A program made the position numbers and the translations under genes. From positions 1-64,000 of the forward strand of contig JAAYRL010000054.1 of assembly GCA_012518795.1 (NCBI GenBank): a DNA stretch of 64,000 bases, written 5' to 3'. The stretch is from Clostridiaceae bacterium (GTDB lineage: Bacteria; Bacillota; Clostridia; Saccharofermentanales; DTU023). Of this stretch, positions 1-10,211 are shown in pieces (the stretch's first letter is position 1; every line of letters starts with the position of its first letter). Below the pieces are notes generated by a model. It was not told the DNA's origin. It saw only the letters and a list, made by a program, of their open reading frames with translations, and ran no database searches.

Positions 1-31
1 CACCGACATCTATACCTAAATACACAGCCAT
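1..31 (-). CDS. 5' end of a protein starting MAVYLGIDVG (ASKHA/actin-like ATPase-type N-terminus), truncated by the window edge
   Basis: RBS-like ggagaaggtt before ATG; LGIDVG phosphate-1-like motif; only about 10 residues visible. Confidence 0.4.
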   Translation of the reverse strand, partial: MAVYLGIDVG

Positions 32-77
32 AACCTTCTCCCGCCACCGGATATCAGTATAATCTTGATGAAAAACA

Positions 78-893
78 TTATATCAGATTTGGCATTTGAT
101 AATGAGTAAATAAAATAATCGAACTACAAATGATAAAAATTATACTGAATATTAGATCCAGCGAGGTATATCGTAATTCATTCAGTTTGGTTCTACCCTT
201 ACCACCATGATAACAACGTGCTTCCATCGCATTCGCCAGTTCATCGGCTCGTCGGAAACAACTAATAAATAATGGCACAATAATTGAAATATACCCTTTA
301 CCTTTCTTAAAAAATCCGCCGGTATCATAATTCGCACCCCGCGAACTTTGAGCTTTCATTATTTTATCGGTTTCTTCAAGTAAAGTCGGAACAAATCGCA
401 GGGCAATCGACATCATCATAGCAATTTCATGTACCGGAAGACGAATCACAGATAGAGGTTTAAGTAAATTCTCCAGAGCATGTGATAGTTGCAGAGGTGT
501 CGTCGTTAACGTCAAAAACAACGTTGTATCAAGAACTAATAAAATCAAGCGAATTGACATAAGAACAGCATTGAGCAGACCATCTTGTCTGATTTTCAGA
601 AAGCCTAAATCAAGCATAAGCTGACCTTTGCCGGAAAATAAATTAATTAAAAACGCAAAAACCAAAATGAACTTCATTGAGCGTAAACTACTCAAAATTT
701 CTTTCAAAGGAATTCTTGAAATAATTATCAAGCAGGCAGAACCGACTAATAATAACAAAATTGGGAATATAGTCTTGGGAATCAGCAAAGTGATCATTAA
801 CAAAATTAATAAAATAAATTTTGTCCTGGGATCTAATCTATGCAAGATTGATTTTCCGGGATAATATTTTCCTAAAAGCAAGCGGTCATGCAT
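78..893 (-). CDS. ecfT: Energy-coupling factor transporter transmembrane protein EcfT
   Basis: Multi-TM protein with the SSRGANYDTGG and ANAMEARCYHGGKGRT coupling motifs; adjacent to EcfA. Confidence 0.93.
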   Translation of the reverse strand: MHDRLLLGKYYPGKSILHRLDPRTKFILLILLMITLLIPKTIFPILLLLVGSACLIIISRIPLKEILSSLRSMKFILVFAFLINLFSGKGQLMLDLGFLKIRQDGLLNAVLMSIRLILLVLDTTLFLTLTTTPLQLSHALENLLKPLSVIRLPVHEIAMMMSIALRFVPTLLEETDKIMKAQSSRGANYDTGGFFKKGKGYISIIVPLFISCFRRADELANAMEARCYHGGKGRTKLNELRYTSLDLIFSIIFIICSSIILFTHYQMPNLI

Positions 894-2754
894 TAGATTG
901 CCTCCTGCTATTAAGATATTTCAGCAAATTATAATTTACATCTTCTGCTGTATAGCCGACAATTTCATTTGAAAATTTTTTACTGATTAAGCGGGAAAAT
1001 TTATAAGCCGGTGGTACTTCAAGACCCGCATCTTCTAATAATGCTTGCTTCGAAAATACATTCTTAACCGTATCATAAGCTGTCATGTGTCCTTCATTTA
1101 ATACTAGAACACGATCAGCTCGGGCTGCCAGTTTCATATCATGGGTCACTAAAATCACTGTTTTTTTCAACTCACGCAAGTGCAAAATATAATTTAAAAT
1201 CTCTTGTTGTCCGACCGGATCCAATCCTGCAGCAGGTTCATCCAAAACAAATATTTCACAATCCATTGCTAACACTCCGGCAATCGCAACCCTGCGTTGT
1301 TGTCCACCGGAAAGTTCAAATGGTGATCTCTGTAAAATATCTTGCGACAGACCGACTATATTAAGTGCTTGCTGAACATTTTTTTTGATAACTGAATCAG
1401 AAAATCCAAATTGTTTCGGACCGAAAGCAATGTCATCATAGACCGTATTCTCAAACAACTGATGTTCAGGATATTGAAATAAAAGACCGAGAAATTTGCG
1501 AATTTCCCGAATATCTTTTTTATTGTGCGTATTCAGATTCATTATTTCAACCTGACCGGTTTGAGGTACGATTAAACCGTTCAAATGACTGATTAAAGTA
1601 GACTTGCCCGAACCGGAATGACCGACTATTGCGACCATCTCACCCTGATTTACTTGAAAACTAATCTCTTGCAAAGCATCTACTGCAAATTCCGTACCCT
1701 TTTGGTAGGTATAACTTAGATTTTCAACCGAAATGATTGTTTGATTTGAATAATTATATTTTTCAAGCGGAGCGACAATCGTTTGCGGCCTTGCAATACT
1801 ACTTAGTTCAAACATCGCCTCTACGGTTTCCTGCGGTGTAAAAATGTCTTGCGGATATTTTCCGCGAAACTTCTCCAATGTTCCATGAGAAAAACTTTTT
1901 TGAAACAGATAATTTATGTAGAGATGTTGAGGTAAATCCAATCCGGCTGACAATACTTTATCAGGCCTGGTAAATACTTCACGCGGAGTACCGGAAAAGA
2001 AAATTTTTCCTTGTTGTAAAATATAAATATAATCAGCTGAAATAGCATTCTCAATATCATGTGTTATTTCAATAATCGTCAGGGAAAATTCCCGTTGCAA
2101 TTCTTTGATTAAATTAAAAAAATCTTCGGCAGATTTCGGATCCAGCATTGAGGTAGCTTCATCTAAAATTATACAAGCAGGTTGCATTGCTAAAATACCG
2201 GCAATTGCCAATTTTTGTTTTTGCCCTCCGGAAAGTTGACTTGGAGCTTTAAGAGTATACTGTTCAAGACCTACTCGTTGTAAAGACTCATCCACTCTAT
2301 GTCGAATTTCTGCTGATGGTATACCAAGATTTTCCGGACCAAAAGCAACATCTTCTTCTACAGTCGTACCTACTATTTGATTGTCCGGATTCTGAAATAC
2401 CATACCGCAAGCTTGTCTGATTGACCACAATTTTGATTTATCCGCAGTATCGTGACCAAATACGATTACTTTTCCTTGATCAGGTAATTCAAGTGCATTT
2501 ATCAATTTTGCCAACGTGGATTTACCCGATCCGTTACGACCCAAAATCGCTATGTGTTTACCCTTATTTACTTGAATTGAAACATTTTTTAGCGCAACAA
2601 TATCAGAAGAACTTTCGTCGGATGCAGGATAAGCAAAACTGGCTTTATTAATCATAATCAATTGATCTTCTGACCCAATATACGAAGCCGGTTCAATATG
2701 ACTGAAGCTTTGTGTCTGTTTCAATATTTGCTCCTTTAAGAAAGGCATCCGCAT
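886..2754 (-). CDS. Energy-coupling factor transporter ATPase, two ABC domains fused in one polypeptide (EcfA1-EcfA2 type)
   Basis: Two Walker A motifs (GRNGSGKST, GHSGSGKST) and two signatures (LSGGQKQKLAIAG, LSGGQQRRVAIAG) in one 622-aa ORF. Confidence 0.93.
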   Translation of the reverse strand: MRMPFLKEQILKQTQSFSHIEPASYIGSEDQLIMINKASFAYPASDESSSDIVALKNVSIQVNKGKHIAILGRNGSGKSTLAKLINALELPDQGKVIVFGHDTADKSKLWSIRQACGMVFQNPDNQIVGTTVEEDVAFGPENLGIPSAEIRHRVDESLQRVGLEQYTLKAPSQLSGGQKQKLAIAGILAMQPACIILDEATSMLDPKSAEDFFNLIKELQREFSLTIIEITHDIENAISADYIYILQQGKIFFSGTPREVFTRPDKVLSAGLDLPQHLYINYLFQKSFSHGTLEKFRGKYPQDIFTPQETVEAMFELSSIARPQTIVAPLEKYNYSNQTIISVENLSYTYQKGTEFAVDALQEISFQVNQGEMVAIVGHSGSGKSTLISHLNGLIVPQTGQVEIMNLNTHNKKDIREIRKFLGLLFQYPEHQLFENTVYDDIAFGPKQFGFSDSVIKKNVQQALNIVGLSQDILQRSPFELSGGQQRRVAIAGVLAMDCEIFVLDEPAAGLDPVGQQEILNYILHLRELKKTVILVTHDMKLAARADRVLVLNEGHMTAYDTVKNVFSKQALLEDAGLEVPPAYKFSRLISKKFSNEIVGYTAEDVNYNLLKYLNSRRQSNA

Positions 2755-2810
2755 AGGGATGCCTTAAATTAACATTCATGTTCATTCAGAACAATTATTA
2801 ACCATATATA

Positions 2811-3335
2811 TTATAACAATTCTAAAATAACCATTTCCGCCGCATCTCCTCGGCGTGGTCCGATCTTAATAATTCTGCTATAACCGCCTTTGCGATCAAT
2901 ATAACGTGGTGCTACTTCATTGAATAAATAATTGACAGTATTAACACGTTTGCCCTCAGCATTATGAAATTCATTCATTTGTGAAATCAATTTGCGTCTG
3001 GCTTGCAAACGCGAAGGATGATCTACTTGAACCATTTTGACATCCATTTCACGTTCAACAACATCGTATACATTGTCGTTTTTCGAAGTTGCCTTTTTTA
3101 GTAACTTACGACCTTTACTATCCAGTTTAGCTCTGGATACTTCTTTTTCTGCCGTATCGAAATTATCTTTTTCTTTGATCGCCAAAGTTATCATTTTTTC
3201 TGCTTTTCGTTGTACTTCAGCAGCTCTCGTTGCGGTAGTTTTAATTTTACCATTTACTATTAAAGCGGTAACTAAACCTTTCAACATGGAGCGACGAACA
3301 GCCGAGGTACGACCGAGTTTTCTATTTTTAGCCAT
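2811..3335 (-). CDS. rplQ: 50S ribosomal protein L17
   Basis: [26 protein letters not shown] and C-terminal [24 protein letters not shown]; follows rpoA. Confidence 0.97.
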   Translation of the reverse strand: MAKNRKLGRTSAVRRSMLKGLVTALIVNGKIKTTATRAAEVQRKAEKMITLAIKEKDNFDTAEKEVSRAKLDSKGRKLLKKATSKNDNVYDVVEREMDVKMVQVDHPSRLQARRKLISQMNEFHNAEGKRVNTVNYLFNEVAPRYIDRKGGYSRIIKIGPRRGDAAEMVILELL

Positions 3336-3347
3336 TATATTCCTCCA

Positions 3348-4301
3348 TTAAGCCTCTTCATCAGCCAGTGATAAATCCATTTCATCTAATTTAATCACAA
3401 TTTCTTCCAGTGATTTTTTACCTAGATTACGAATTTTCATCATATCTGATTCAGTTTTGGCTACTAATTCGCCAACTGTGTTAACACCGGCACGTTTAAG
3501 ACAATTATATGTTCTGACCGAGAAATCCAGGTCTTCAATCATAATTTCATAAACTTGGTTCTGCTCTTCAACAATCTCTTCCTCTTCTTCGACAACTTCT
3601 TCTAATTCGGTTTCTAAATTGCAGAAGAGATCTAAGTGTTTAATCAAGTGTTGAGCGCCTGCATTTAATGCATCCTCTGTATCAATTGTAGCATCGGTCC
3701 AGATTTCAAGAGTTAATTTGTCGTAGTCAGTAATTTGACCAATACGTGTATCATCAACACGGTAATTAACTTTACGAACAGGATTGAAAATTGAATCTAC
3801 CGGAATTACACCAATCGGCTGATTAGGCATTTTATTACGTTCTGCATTGCGGTAGCCAACTCCCTGATCAATCGTCAATTCCATCAACAAACGCCCATCA
3901 CCGTTTAAAGTTGCAATAACTAAATCAGGATTCAAAATTTCAACTTCATCATCGCGCACGATATCATTTGCGGTAACTTCACCGACAAATCCTTCTTCAG
4001 TACTGATATAGACTGTTTTCGGACCCTCTGTATGTAATTTTGTTCTCAATTCTTTAATATTCAAAATGATTTCCGTCATGTCTTCAATTACGCCCGGAAT
4101 TGTTGAGAACTCATGATATACATTTTCTACACGTATTGCTGTAACCGCATATCCCGGTAATGATGATAGAAGCACTCTGCGTAAAGCATTACCGATCGTT
4201 GTACCATAACCACGTTCCAGAGGCTCGACAGTATATTTCCCATAAGAATTATTCTCATTTTTTTCAATACATTCAATAATTGGTTGTCCTATTTCTAACA
4301 T
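3348..4301 (-). CDS. rpoA: DNA-directed RNA polymerase subunit alpha
   Basis: LERGYGTTIGNALRRVLLSSLPG and C-terminal NLGKKSLEEI; start placed at MLEIGQP after aaggaggc. Confidence 0.98.
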   Translation of the reverse strand: MLEIGQPIIECIEKNENNSYGKYTVEPLERGYGTTIGNALRRVLLSSLPGYAVTAIRVENVYHEFSTIPGVIEDMTEIILNIKELRTKLHTEGPKTVYISTEEGFVGEVTANDIVRDDEVEILNPDLVIATLNGDGRLLMELTIDQGVGYRNAERNKMPNQPIGVIPVDSIFNPVRKVNYRVDDTRIGQITDYDKLTLEIWTDATIDTEDALNAGAQHLIKHLDLFCNLETELEEVVEEEEEIVEEQNQVYEIMIEDLDFSVRTYNCLKRAGVNTVGELVAKTESDMMKIRNLGKKSLEEIVIKLDEMDLSLADEEA

Positions 4302-4352
4302 TAAGGCCTCCTTAAAGCACATAAAATCTTAATTGCTAATCCAAAAAAATGA

Positions 4353-4934
4353 TTATCTTGAGTACAACTCAACAATTAAGGTTTCTTCTACGTCGAAATC
4401 AATATCTTCACGTTTAGGAAGTCCGACAACTTTTGCTTCCAAGGTATCCCAATTCATGGATAACCACTCCGGAACAACTGCTTCCGCCACCTCTTTAAAA
4501 GGTTCCAATTTTTTTGAACTTTCTTTCAGCGTAATCACATCACCTACACGTAAAGTAGCCGAAGGAACATTGAGTCTTCTTCCATTTACTAGAAAATGTG
4601 AATGCGAGACATATTGTCTGGCTTGAGCTCTGGTATCAGCCAGGCGCAGACGGTAAATAACATTATCCATACGCAACTCTAATAATTGCAACAGATTTTC
4701 ACCTGTAACACCTGACATGCGCGATGCTTTGGCAAATGTATTTCTGAATTGTTTTTCCAAAACACCGTATATAAATTTCACTTTTTGCTTTTCGCGTAAT
4801 TGACGCCCATACTCACTATCTTTACGACGTGATTTTTGAGGATTACGTTTTGATTTTTTATTAATTCCCATCACTTGAGGCTCAATGCCTAAAGTGCGAC
4901 AACGTTTAAGAATTGGTGACATATCTCTAGCCAT
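4353..4934 (-). CDS. rpsD: 30S ribosomal protein S4
   Basis: [16 protein letters not shown]... and S4 domain [34 protein letters not shown]. Confidence 0.97.
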   Translation of the reverse strand: MARDMSPILKRCRTLGIEPQVMGINKKSKRNPQKSRRKDSEYGRQLREKQKVKFIYGVLEKQFRNTFAKASRMSGVTGENLLQLLELRMDNVIYRLRLADTRAQARQYVSHSHFLVNGRRLNVPSATLRVGDVITLKESSKKLEPFKEVAEAVVPEWLSMNWDTLEAKVVGLPKREDIDFDVEETLIVELYSR

Positions 4935-4946
4935 ATTGATCCTCCT

Positions 4947-5342
4947 TTAAATTCTTCTTCTTTTCGGTGGTCTGCAACCATTATGCGGAATCGGAGTAAC
5001 GTCTTTAATCAAGACTACTTCTAAACCGGCAGTATCAAGAGCTCTAATCGCTGACTCCCTACCTGAACCGGGTCCTTTTACATATACTTCTACGGTTTGC
5101 ATACCTTGGTCAACAGCAGCTTTTGCGGCAGTTTCGGAAGCCAATTGTGCGGCAAACGGTGTTCCTTTACGAGAACCACGCATACCTTGCGATCCGGCAC
5201 TTGACCACGAAATTACATTACCTTGTAAATCGGTAATTGTAACGATTGTATTGTTAAAGGAAGAATTAATATGCGCTTGTCCATTAGCGACATTCTTGCG
5301 AACACGACGTCTTACACGTGCTTTTCTTTTAGTTTTTGCCAT
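4947..5342 (-). CDS. rpsK: 30S ribosomal protein S11
   Basis: [29 protein letters not shown]-terminal [15 protein letters not shown]. Confidence 0.98.
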   Translation of the reverse strand: MAKTKRKARVRRRVRKNVANGQAHINSSFNNTIVTITDLQGNVISWSSAGSQGMRGSRKGTPFAAQLASETAAKAAVDQGMQTVEVYVKGPGSGRESAIRALDTAGLEVVLIKDVTPIPHNGCRPPKRRRI

Positions 5343-5357
5343 AATATACCTCCCCTG

Positions 5358-5726
5358 TTAACGTCTGCCTGACGATGATCTTCTCTTAGACCCCTTACGG
5401 GTTCTAGCGTTGGTTTTTGTACGTTGACCACGAACGGGAAGTCCGGCACGATGACGACGACCGCGATAACAACCAATATCCGTTAAACGTTTGATATTCA
5501 TTGCAATTTCACGACGTAAATCACCTTCTATTGTATAGTCTTCTTCTAGAACATCACGAATTTGAGTAATTTCTGTTTCTGTTAAATCTTTAACGCGTGT
5601 ATCCGGATTTATTCCGCATTTATCAAGTACTTCCGTAGCGGTTGTCCTACCTACACCATATATATAGGTAAGTCCGATTTCCACACGTTTCTCATTGGGG
5701 ATATCTACCCCTGCAATACGTGCCAT
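5358..5726 (-). CDS. rpsM: 30S ribosomal protein S13
   Basis: [44 protein letters not shown]. Confidence 0.98.
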   Translation of the reverse strand: MARIAGVDIPNEKRVEIGLTYIYGVGRTTATEVLDKCGINPDTRVKDLTETEITQIRDVLEEDYTIEGDLRREIAMNIKRLTDIGCYRGRRHRAGLPVRGQRTKTNARTRKGSKRRSSSGRR

Positions 5727-5774
5727 TAATGCACCTCCATCAATTTTAGTGTTTTAAATTGTAAATTAAATTTG

Positions 5775-5850
5775 AAAAACACGTTTGAAGGAAAACAACA
5801 ATCCTCGGTTATAGATTGATGCAGCCGCATCCTTTTGGCGTGTCCTCAAT
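5775..5850 (-). ncRNA. Candidate structured 5' leader upstream of rpsM (alpha operon)
   Basis: Hand-found pairings: 5779-5783 acacg with 5839-5843 cgtgt, enclosing caatc/gattg (5799-5803/5814-5818) and gatgc/gcatc (5818-5822/5827-5831). Confidence 0.4.
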
Positions 5851-5872
5851 AATAATCAAGTGCTAAATTTGA

Positions 5873-5986
5873 TTATCCTTGTCTTTGTTTATGTCGTGGA
5901 TCAGAGCAAATGACCATTACTCTGCCTCTACGTTTTATTACTCTGCATTTTTCACAGATCGGTTTTACCGATGGTCTGACTTTCAT
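5873..5986 (-). CDS. rpmJ: 50S ribosomal protein L36 (zinc-binding form)
   Basis: Translated by hand: [37 protein letters not shown]; absent from the ORF track because it is short. Confidence 0.97.
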   Translation of the reverse strand: MKVRPSVKPICEKCRVIKRRGRVMVICSDPRHKQRQG

Positions 5987-6153
5987 TTTTTCACTCCCTT
6001 TTAGCAACAAAAAATTGCCCTTTTAAAGGCGACGCCAAAACATTTTACCAAACCTACAAAAAAAATCAAGTGAAATAAAAAAATAATTTTAATTTTGCAA
6101 AGTTAAGTTCCAGTCTAAGAAAGTTAACAAAAGACAGGAATTTAGTTTTGCAT

Positions 6154-6372
6154 TTATTTTCCGCGCCAAGTAATTCTGCCTTTTGTCAGATCATAGGGTG
6201 TCAATTCTAAAGTTACCTGGTCACCTTGTAAAATTTTTATATAGTGTTGACGCAATTTGCCGGAAAGATGAGCTGTTACTTCATGACCATTTTCCAGCCT
6301 GACTCTAAACAACGTATTTGGTAAAGCTTCTACTACTACACCCTTGGTTTCAATAAGATCTTCTTTCGGCAT
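6154..6372 (-). CDS. infA: Translation initiation factor IF-1
   Basis: [70 protein letters not shown]. Confidence 0.98.
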   Translation of the reverse strand: MPKEDLIETKGVVVEALPNTLFRVRLENGHEVTAHLSGKLRQHYIKILQGDQVTLELTPYDLTKGRITWRGK

Positions 6373-6471
6373 TAATTACTCTCCTTTTAGAATTAATATC
6401 AATAATTTGTTTGTTTTAGACATCTTATAATTTGCCAAAAAACATTGCAAATATTGGCTGTTACAATATCT

Positions 6472-7287
6472 TTATGCCCAACCTTGATTTTCAATTTTGC
6501 TAAGTTGTTCAGCATATTGTTCACGTTCACTTGTAGTCAGAGTCAATATTTCAACACCATTTTCCGTAATTGCAAATGTATTTTCATAATGAGCTGCTGC
6601 TTTTCTATCTGCAGTCACGATCGTCCAATGATCCGGCATTACTTGAATTTGAAAACTTCCTTCGGTAATCATTGGTTCTAAACACATCACCATACCAACT
6701 TCAAGTCTAACTCCTCTGCCTGCACGCCCGTAATTCAATAAATTGGGATCTTCATGCAAATTCACACCGATTCCGTGTCCGGTTAAATCTCTAATTACAC
6801 CGAAACCATGATTTTCACAGTGAGTTTGCACAGCATGACCTATATCGCCTAAGCGGTTACCTTTTTTTACCTGTTTAATCCCTTTCCAAAAAGACTGTTC
6901 GGTTACTTCGACCAGCTCTTTCCGGCGCGGACTTACATCACCTACCAAAAAAGTTCTACATGCATCTCCAAAATAACCATTATATTCGGCACCAACATCA
7001 ATTGAAACAATATCTCCATCTTTGAGATATCGATTTTTTTTCGGAATTCCATGTACAACTTCTTCATTAAGTGATATACAAGCTGAATTTGGAAAAGGCG
7101 GATCCCCATAGTTCAAAAAAGCCGGAATCGCATTTTGTGAGACAATCGTTTGATACACAATTTGATCCAACTCATATGTGGAAATTCCTGCTTTAATCTC
7201 AGGTTTTACTGCAGTAAAAATTGAAGCTGTTATTCGACAAGCTTCTCTAATCATTGAAATTTCTTGTTCTGTTTTTAAGATGATCAT
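6472..7287 (-). CDS. map: Type I methionyl aminopeptidase
   Basis: GYFGDACRTFLVG, GHGIGVNLHEDP, ENTFAITENGVEILT; start placed at MIILKTEQEISMIREA rather than the longer ORF start. Confidence 0.95.
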   Translation of the reverse strand: MIILKTEQEISMIREACRITASIFTAVKPEIKAGISTYELDQIVYQTIVSQNAIPAFLNYGDPPFPNSACISLNEEVVHGIPKKNRYLKDGDIVSIDVGAEYNGYFGDACRTFLVGDVSPRRKELVEVTEQSFWKGIKQVKKGNRLGDIGHAVQTHCENHGFGVIRDLTGHGIGVNLHEDPNLLNYGRAGRGVRLEVGMVMCLEPMITEGSFQIQVMPDHWTIVTADRKAAAHYENTFAITENGVEILTLTTSEREQYAEQLSKIENQGWA

Positions 7288-7329
7288 CAAATGATATCTT
7301 TCTATGATCTCAGTTATTAATAATCCACA

Positions 7330-7412
7330 ATACCAACTCATGATTTTCAGTCCTTGCTCACCGAGTCAAGCTCGATGATTCGCTACGGACTTGAAAATAT
7401 ATGAGTTGGTAT
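7330..7412. repeat. Intergenic palindromic element, copy A (adk-map spacer)
   Basis: Perfect 12-bp arms ataccaactcat / atgagttggtat around an inner attttcagtcc...ggacttgaaaat stem and a cgag-tcaag-ctcg hairpin; core shared with 19441-19527. Confidence 0.75.
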
Positions 7413-7459
7413 ATTTATCATTAACACTCTTAAATACTCTGAATTTTAAAATCTTGCTT

Positions 7460-8107
7460 TTAATCTTCAAGAGCTGATAAATCTTCCCAAACTTGATCAA
7501 GCTTAGTCAAAATTCCTTCATTACAGTTAACTGTCATCAACAACCCTTTGTTTTCGTAAAAACGAGCCAGAGGTTCCGTTTCAGCACGATATGTTTCAAA
7601 CCTGTGTCTGATTGTTTCTTCATTGTCGTCTGCTCTTTGAACTAATTTGCCACCACATTCATCACAAACATTTTCAACTTTAGGTTTCTTAATAACCAGA
7701 TTGTAAGGGGCTCCGCAATCTTGACAACTCATTCTGTTAACTAAGCGTTCAATTACGATTTCAGGATCAATCTCTAAATGAACACAAGCCGTCAGTTTAA
7801 TATTGAAATCTTGCAAAATTTTGTCCAGTGCTTCTGCTTGTGGAATATTACGCGGAAAACCATCAAGAATAAAGTCTTCTCTTATCATATCTAATTCATG
7901 ACGAATCAATTTTTCCGTAACTTCATCCGGTACCAATAATCCTTTTTCAATATATTCGCTTGCCAGTTTACCTAAATCCGTTTTTTCCTTAATATGTCTA
8001 CGGAATAAATCACCGGTAGAAATATGAGAAAATTGTTTATACTGCTGAATGTTTTGAGCCATTGTGCCTTTGCCTGCACCCGGTGCTCCAAAGATGATAA
8101 GTTGCAT
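7460..8107 (-). CDS. adk: Adenylate kinase (zinc-binding lid)
   Basis: GAPGAGKGTMAQ; DGFPRNIPQAEALD; lid CQDCGAPYN...CDECGGKL. Confidence 0.97.
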   Translation of the reverse strand: MQLIIFGAPGAGKGTMAQNIQQYKQFSHISTGDLFRRHIKEKTDLGKLASEYIEKGLLVPDEVTEKLIRHELDMIREDFILDGFPRNIPQAEALDKILQDFNIKLTACVHLEIDPEIVIERLVNRMSCQDCGAPYNLVIKKPKVENVCDECGGKLVQRADDNEETIRHRFETYRAETEPLARFYENKGLLMTVNCNEGILTKLDQVWEDLSALED

Positions 8108-8248
8108 ACGTTGCTCCTTTCAGAAATTAAAAAGGTTGTCTTAAATTAATAGATTTGCAAATAATTAATTTGTTGTTCCCTCATTTTAAGACAATGACGG
8201 AAAAAGGGAATGCCTTTTTGAGACAGTCCCTTCTTCGAGAATTTTTGC

Positions 8249-9556
8249 TTAATCGAGGAATCCTTTGTAATGACGCATCATCAGTTGGGATTCCAATTGA
8301 GTGATCATATCCATAGCAACACCGACTATGATCAGAACCGAAGTTCCACCTAACCAAATGTTCTGCATCGAGTTGGTCAGTAAGCTTAATAAGCTCGGGA
8401 ATAAAACTATAAATACTAAAAATAAAGCCTCAAACCAAAGCAAACGTTTCGATGTTTTAGCTATGAATGTTGCTGTAGGTCTACCAGGTCTGATTCCCGG
8501 TATGAAACCGCCATTCTTTTGTAGATTATTGGCCATTTCTATCGGATTAAATGAAATCGATGAATAGAAAAAGGTAAATGCTAAGATAAATAAAGCATAT
8601 AGCACATAATATAAAGGGTTACTTGAGAAATTCAAAAACCATTGCGCTACTTTACCTTGAAAGCCGAATAATGAAATTATGGTTGATGGCAACATCAAAA
8701 CCGAAACTGCAAAAATAACCGGTAAAACTCCGCTTTGATTTACTTTAATCGGCAAATATGTGCTTTGTCCACCGTACATTTTGCGACCAATAACTTTCTT
8801 TGCATATTGCACAGGTATTCTGCGCTCAGCAGATTGAATATAAACTACTAAAGTAATAATTGCGACAAATACAACAATTACTAAAATAACTCCTAAAATA
8901 GCCAATATGATATTACTTTGACTCCATTGCATAAAAGCAAAATAGATCGCTTGAATATTCATCGGGAAACGGCTGATAATACCCGTAAAGATAATCATTG
9001 AGATACCGTTACCGATACCACGTTCATTAATCTGCTCTCCCAGCCACATTATAAAAGCTGAACCGGCTGTAAAGCTTAGAATTACAACTAAAGCATTGAT
9101 TACCGGAGGAAGTACTGTAGCTTCCGCAGATCTGCTTGACGACCAGTAAGCAAACGACATAATTAAGGCTAAACCCACCGTAACAAATCTGGTAATCTTT
9201 TGAATTTTTTTGCGACCGGCTTCACCTTCTTGAGATAATCGTTCAAGAGCAGGAATTGCAGCAGTCAATAACTGCATAATAATAGATGAGTTAATATAAG
9301 GCTGTATTCCAAGAATAAAAATCGGAATCGCTCTAACCGTTTCACCGGTTAAAGTAATACCGGTGATGGTCTCCATGAAACCGCCATACTGCCCCAGACG
9401 GTTAAAGAATTCCGTAAATGCCTGCACGCTGATACCGGGTACGGGAATTGCCGTACCTAAACGATATATCACCATTGCAACTAAGGTAAAGACTAAACGC
9501 TTACGCAAATCTTGAATCTTTAATGCATTACGGAGTGTTTCAAACATGCTACCCAT
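8249..9556 (-). CDS. secY: Preprotein translocase subunit SecY
   Basis: Multi-TM; GIQPYINSSIIMQLL, GERGIGNGISMIIF-like segment (INERGIGNGISMIIF), NNLQKNGGFIPGIRPG. Confidence 0.98.
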   Translation of the reverse strand: MGSMFETLRNALKIQDLRKRLVFTLVAMVIYRLGTAIPVPGISVQAFTEFFNRLGQYGGFMETITGITLTGETVRAIPIFILGIQPYINSSIIMQLLTAAIPALERLSQEGEAGRKKIQKITRFVTVGLALIMSFAYWSSSRSAEATVLPPVINALVVILSFTAGSAFIMWLGEQINERGIGNGISMIIFTGIISRFPMNIQAIYFAFMQWSQSNIILAILGVILVIVVFVAIITLVVYIQSAERRIPVQYAKKVIGRKMYGGQSTYLPIKVNQSGVLPVIFAVSVLMLPSTIISLFGFQGKVAQWFLNFSSNPLYYVLYALFILAFTFFYSSISFNPIEMANNLQKNGGFIPGIRPGRPTATFIAKTSKRLLWFEALFLVFIVLFPSLLSLLTNSMQNIWLGGTSVLIIVGVAMDMITQLESQLMMRHYKGFLD

Positions 9557-9558
9557 GA

Positions 9559-10008
9559 TTAAATCTCCTCTGCCGTTCCACCAGCATTCTCAATTTTTTC
9601 TTTTGCTGAAGCAGTGAAAGCATTCGCACGAACCGTAAGCTTTTTATTCAATTCGCCACGCCCTAGTATTTTAATGCCATCATTGACTTTCGGTATCGTC
9701 AAAACACCTGAATCATGAATCACTTTTTCATCAACTATAGTTCCATCTTCAAATTTATTCAAAGATTCGATGTTGATTTCATGATAATGTTTTGCAAATC
9801 TTTTATTGTTAAAACCGCGTTTTGGCACGCGTCTATATAAAGGCATTTGTCCGCCTTCAAATTGTGGTCTGACTCCGCCACCTGAACGGGCGTTTTGTCC
9901 TTTGTGACCCCTACCTGAAGTCTTGCCGCTGCCACTGCCATGTCCACGACCGACACGTGAACGTTTTTTAGTAGCGCCCGGGGCTGATTTAATTTCGTTT
10001 AATTTCAT
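9559..10008 (-). CDS. rplO: 50S ribosomal protein L15
   Basis: [49 protein letters not shown]. Confidence 0.97.
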   Translation of the reverse strand: MKLNEIKSAPGATKKRSRVGRGHGSGSGKTSGRGHKGQNARSGGGVRPQFEGGQMPLYRRVPKRGFNNKRFAKHYHEINIESLNKFEDGTIVDEKVIHDSGVLTIPKVNDGIKILGRGELNKKLTVRANAFTASAKEKIENAGGTAEEI

Positions 10009-10017
10009 TATTGCCTC

Positions 10018-10197
10018 CTACGCTTGTTCTACTTCAACCAGATGTTCAACTAAATGAATCATACCTTTAGTTGGAGCATTATCTTCTTTTTCAACTGTTT
10101 GACCGATCTTTGACAGACCTAAAGCTTGTAAAGTTGCAAGTTGTTTTTTATTGCAACCTGCCAAACTTCTTTTCAAAGTTATTTTTAATCTACTCAC
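10018..10197 (-). CDS. rpmD: 50S ribosomal protein L30
   Basis: Translated by hand from a GTG start: MSRLKITLKRSLAGCNKKQLATLQALGLSKIGQTVEKEDNAPTKGMIHLVEHLVEVEQA; between rpsE and rplO. Confidence 0.93.
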   Translation of the reverse strand: MSRLKITLKRSLAGCNKKQLATLQALGLSKIGQTVEKEDNAPTKGMIHLVEHLVEVEQA

Positions 10198-10211
10198 CAG
10201 AAGCCTCCAAA

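Noticed and set aside
628-864. Assorted + strand ORFs antisense to ecfT, r-protein, comEC and other genes
   Set aside because: Lie opposite well-identified conserved genes, lack RBS and domains.
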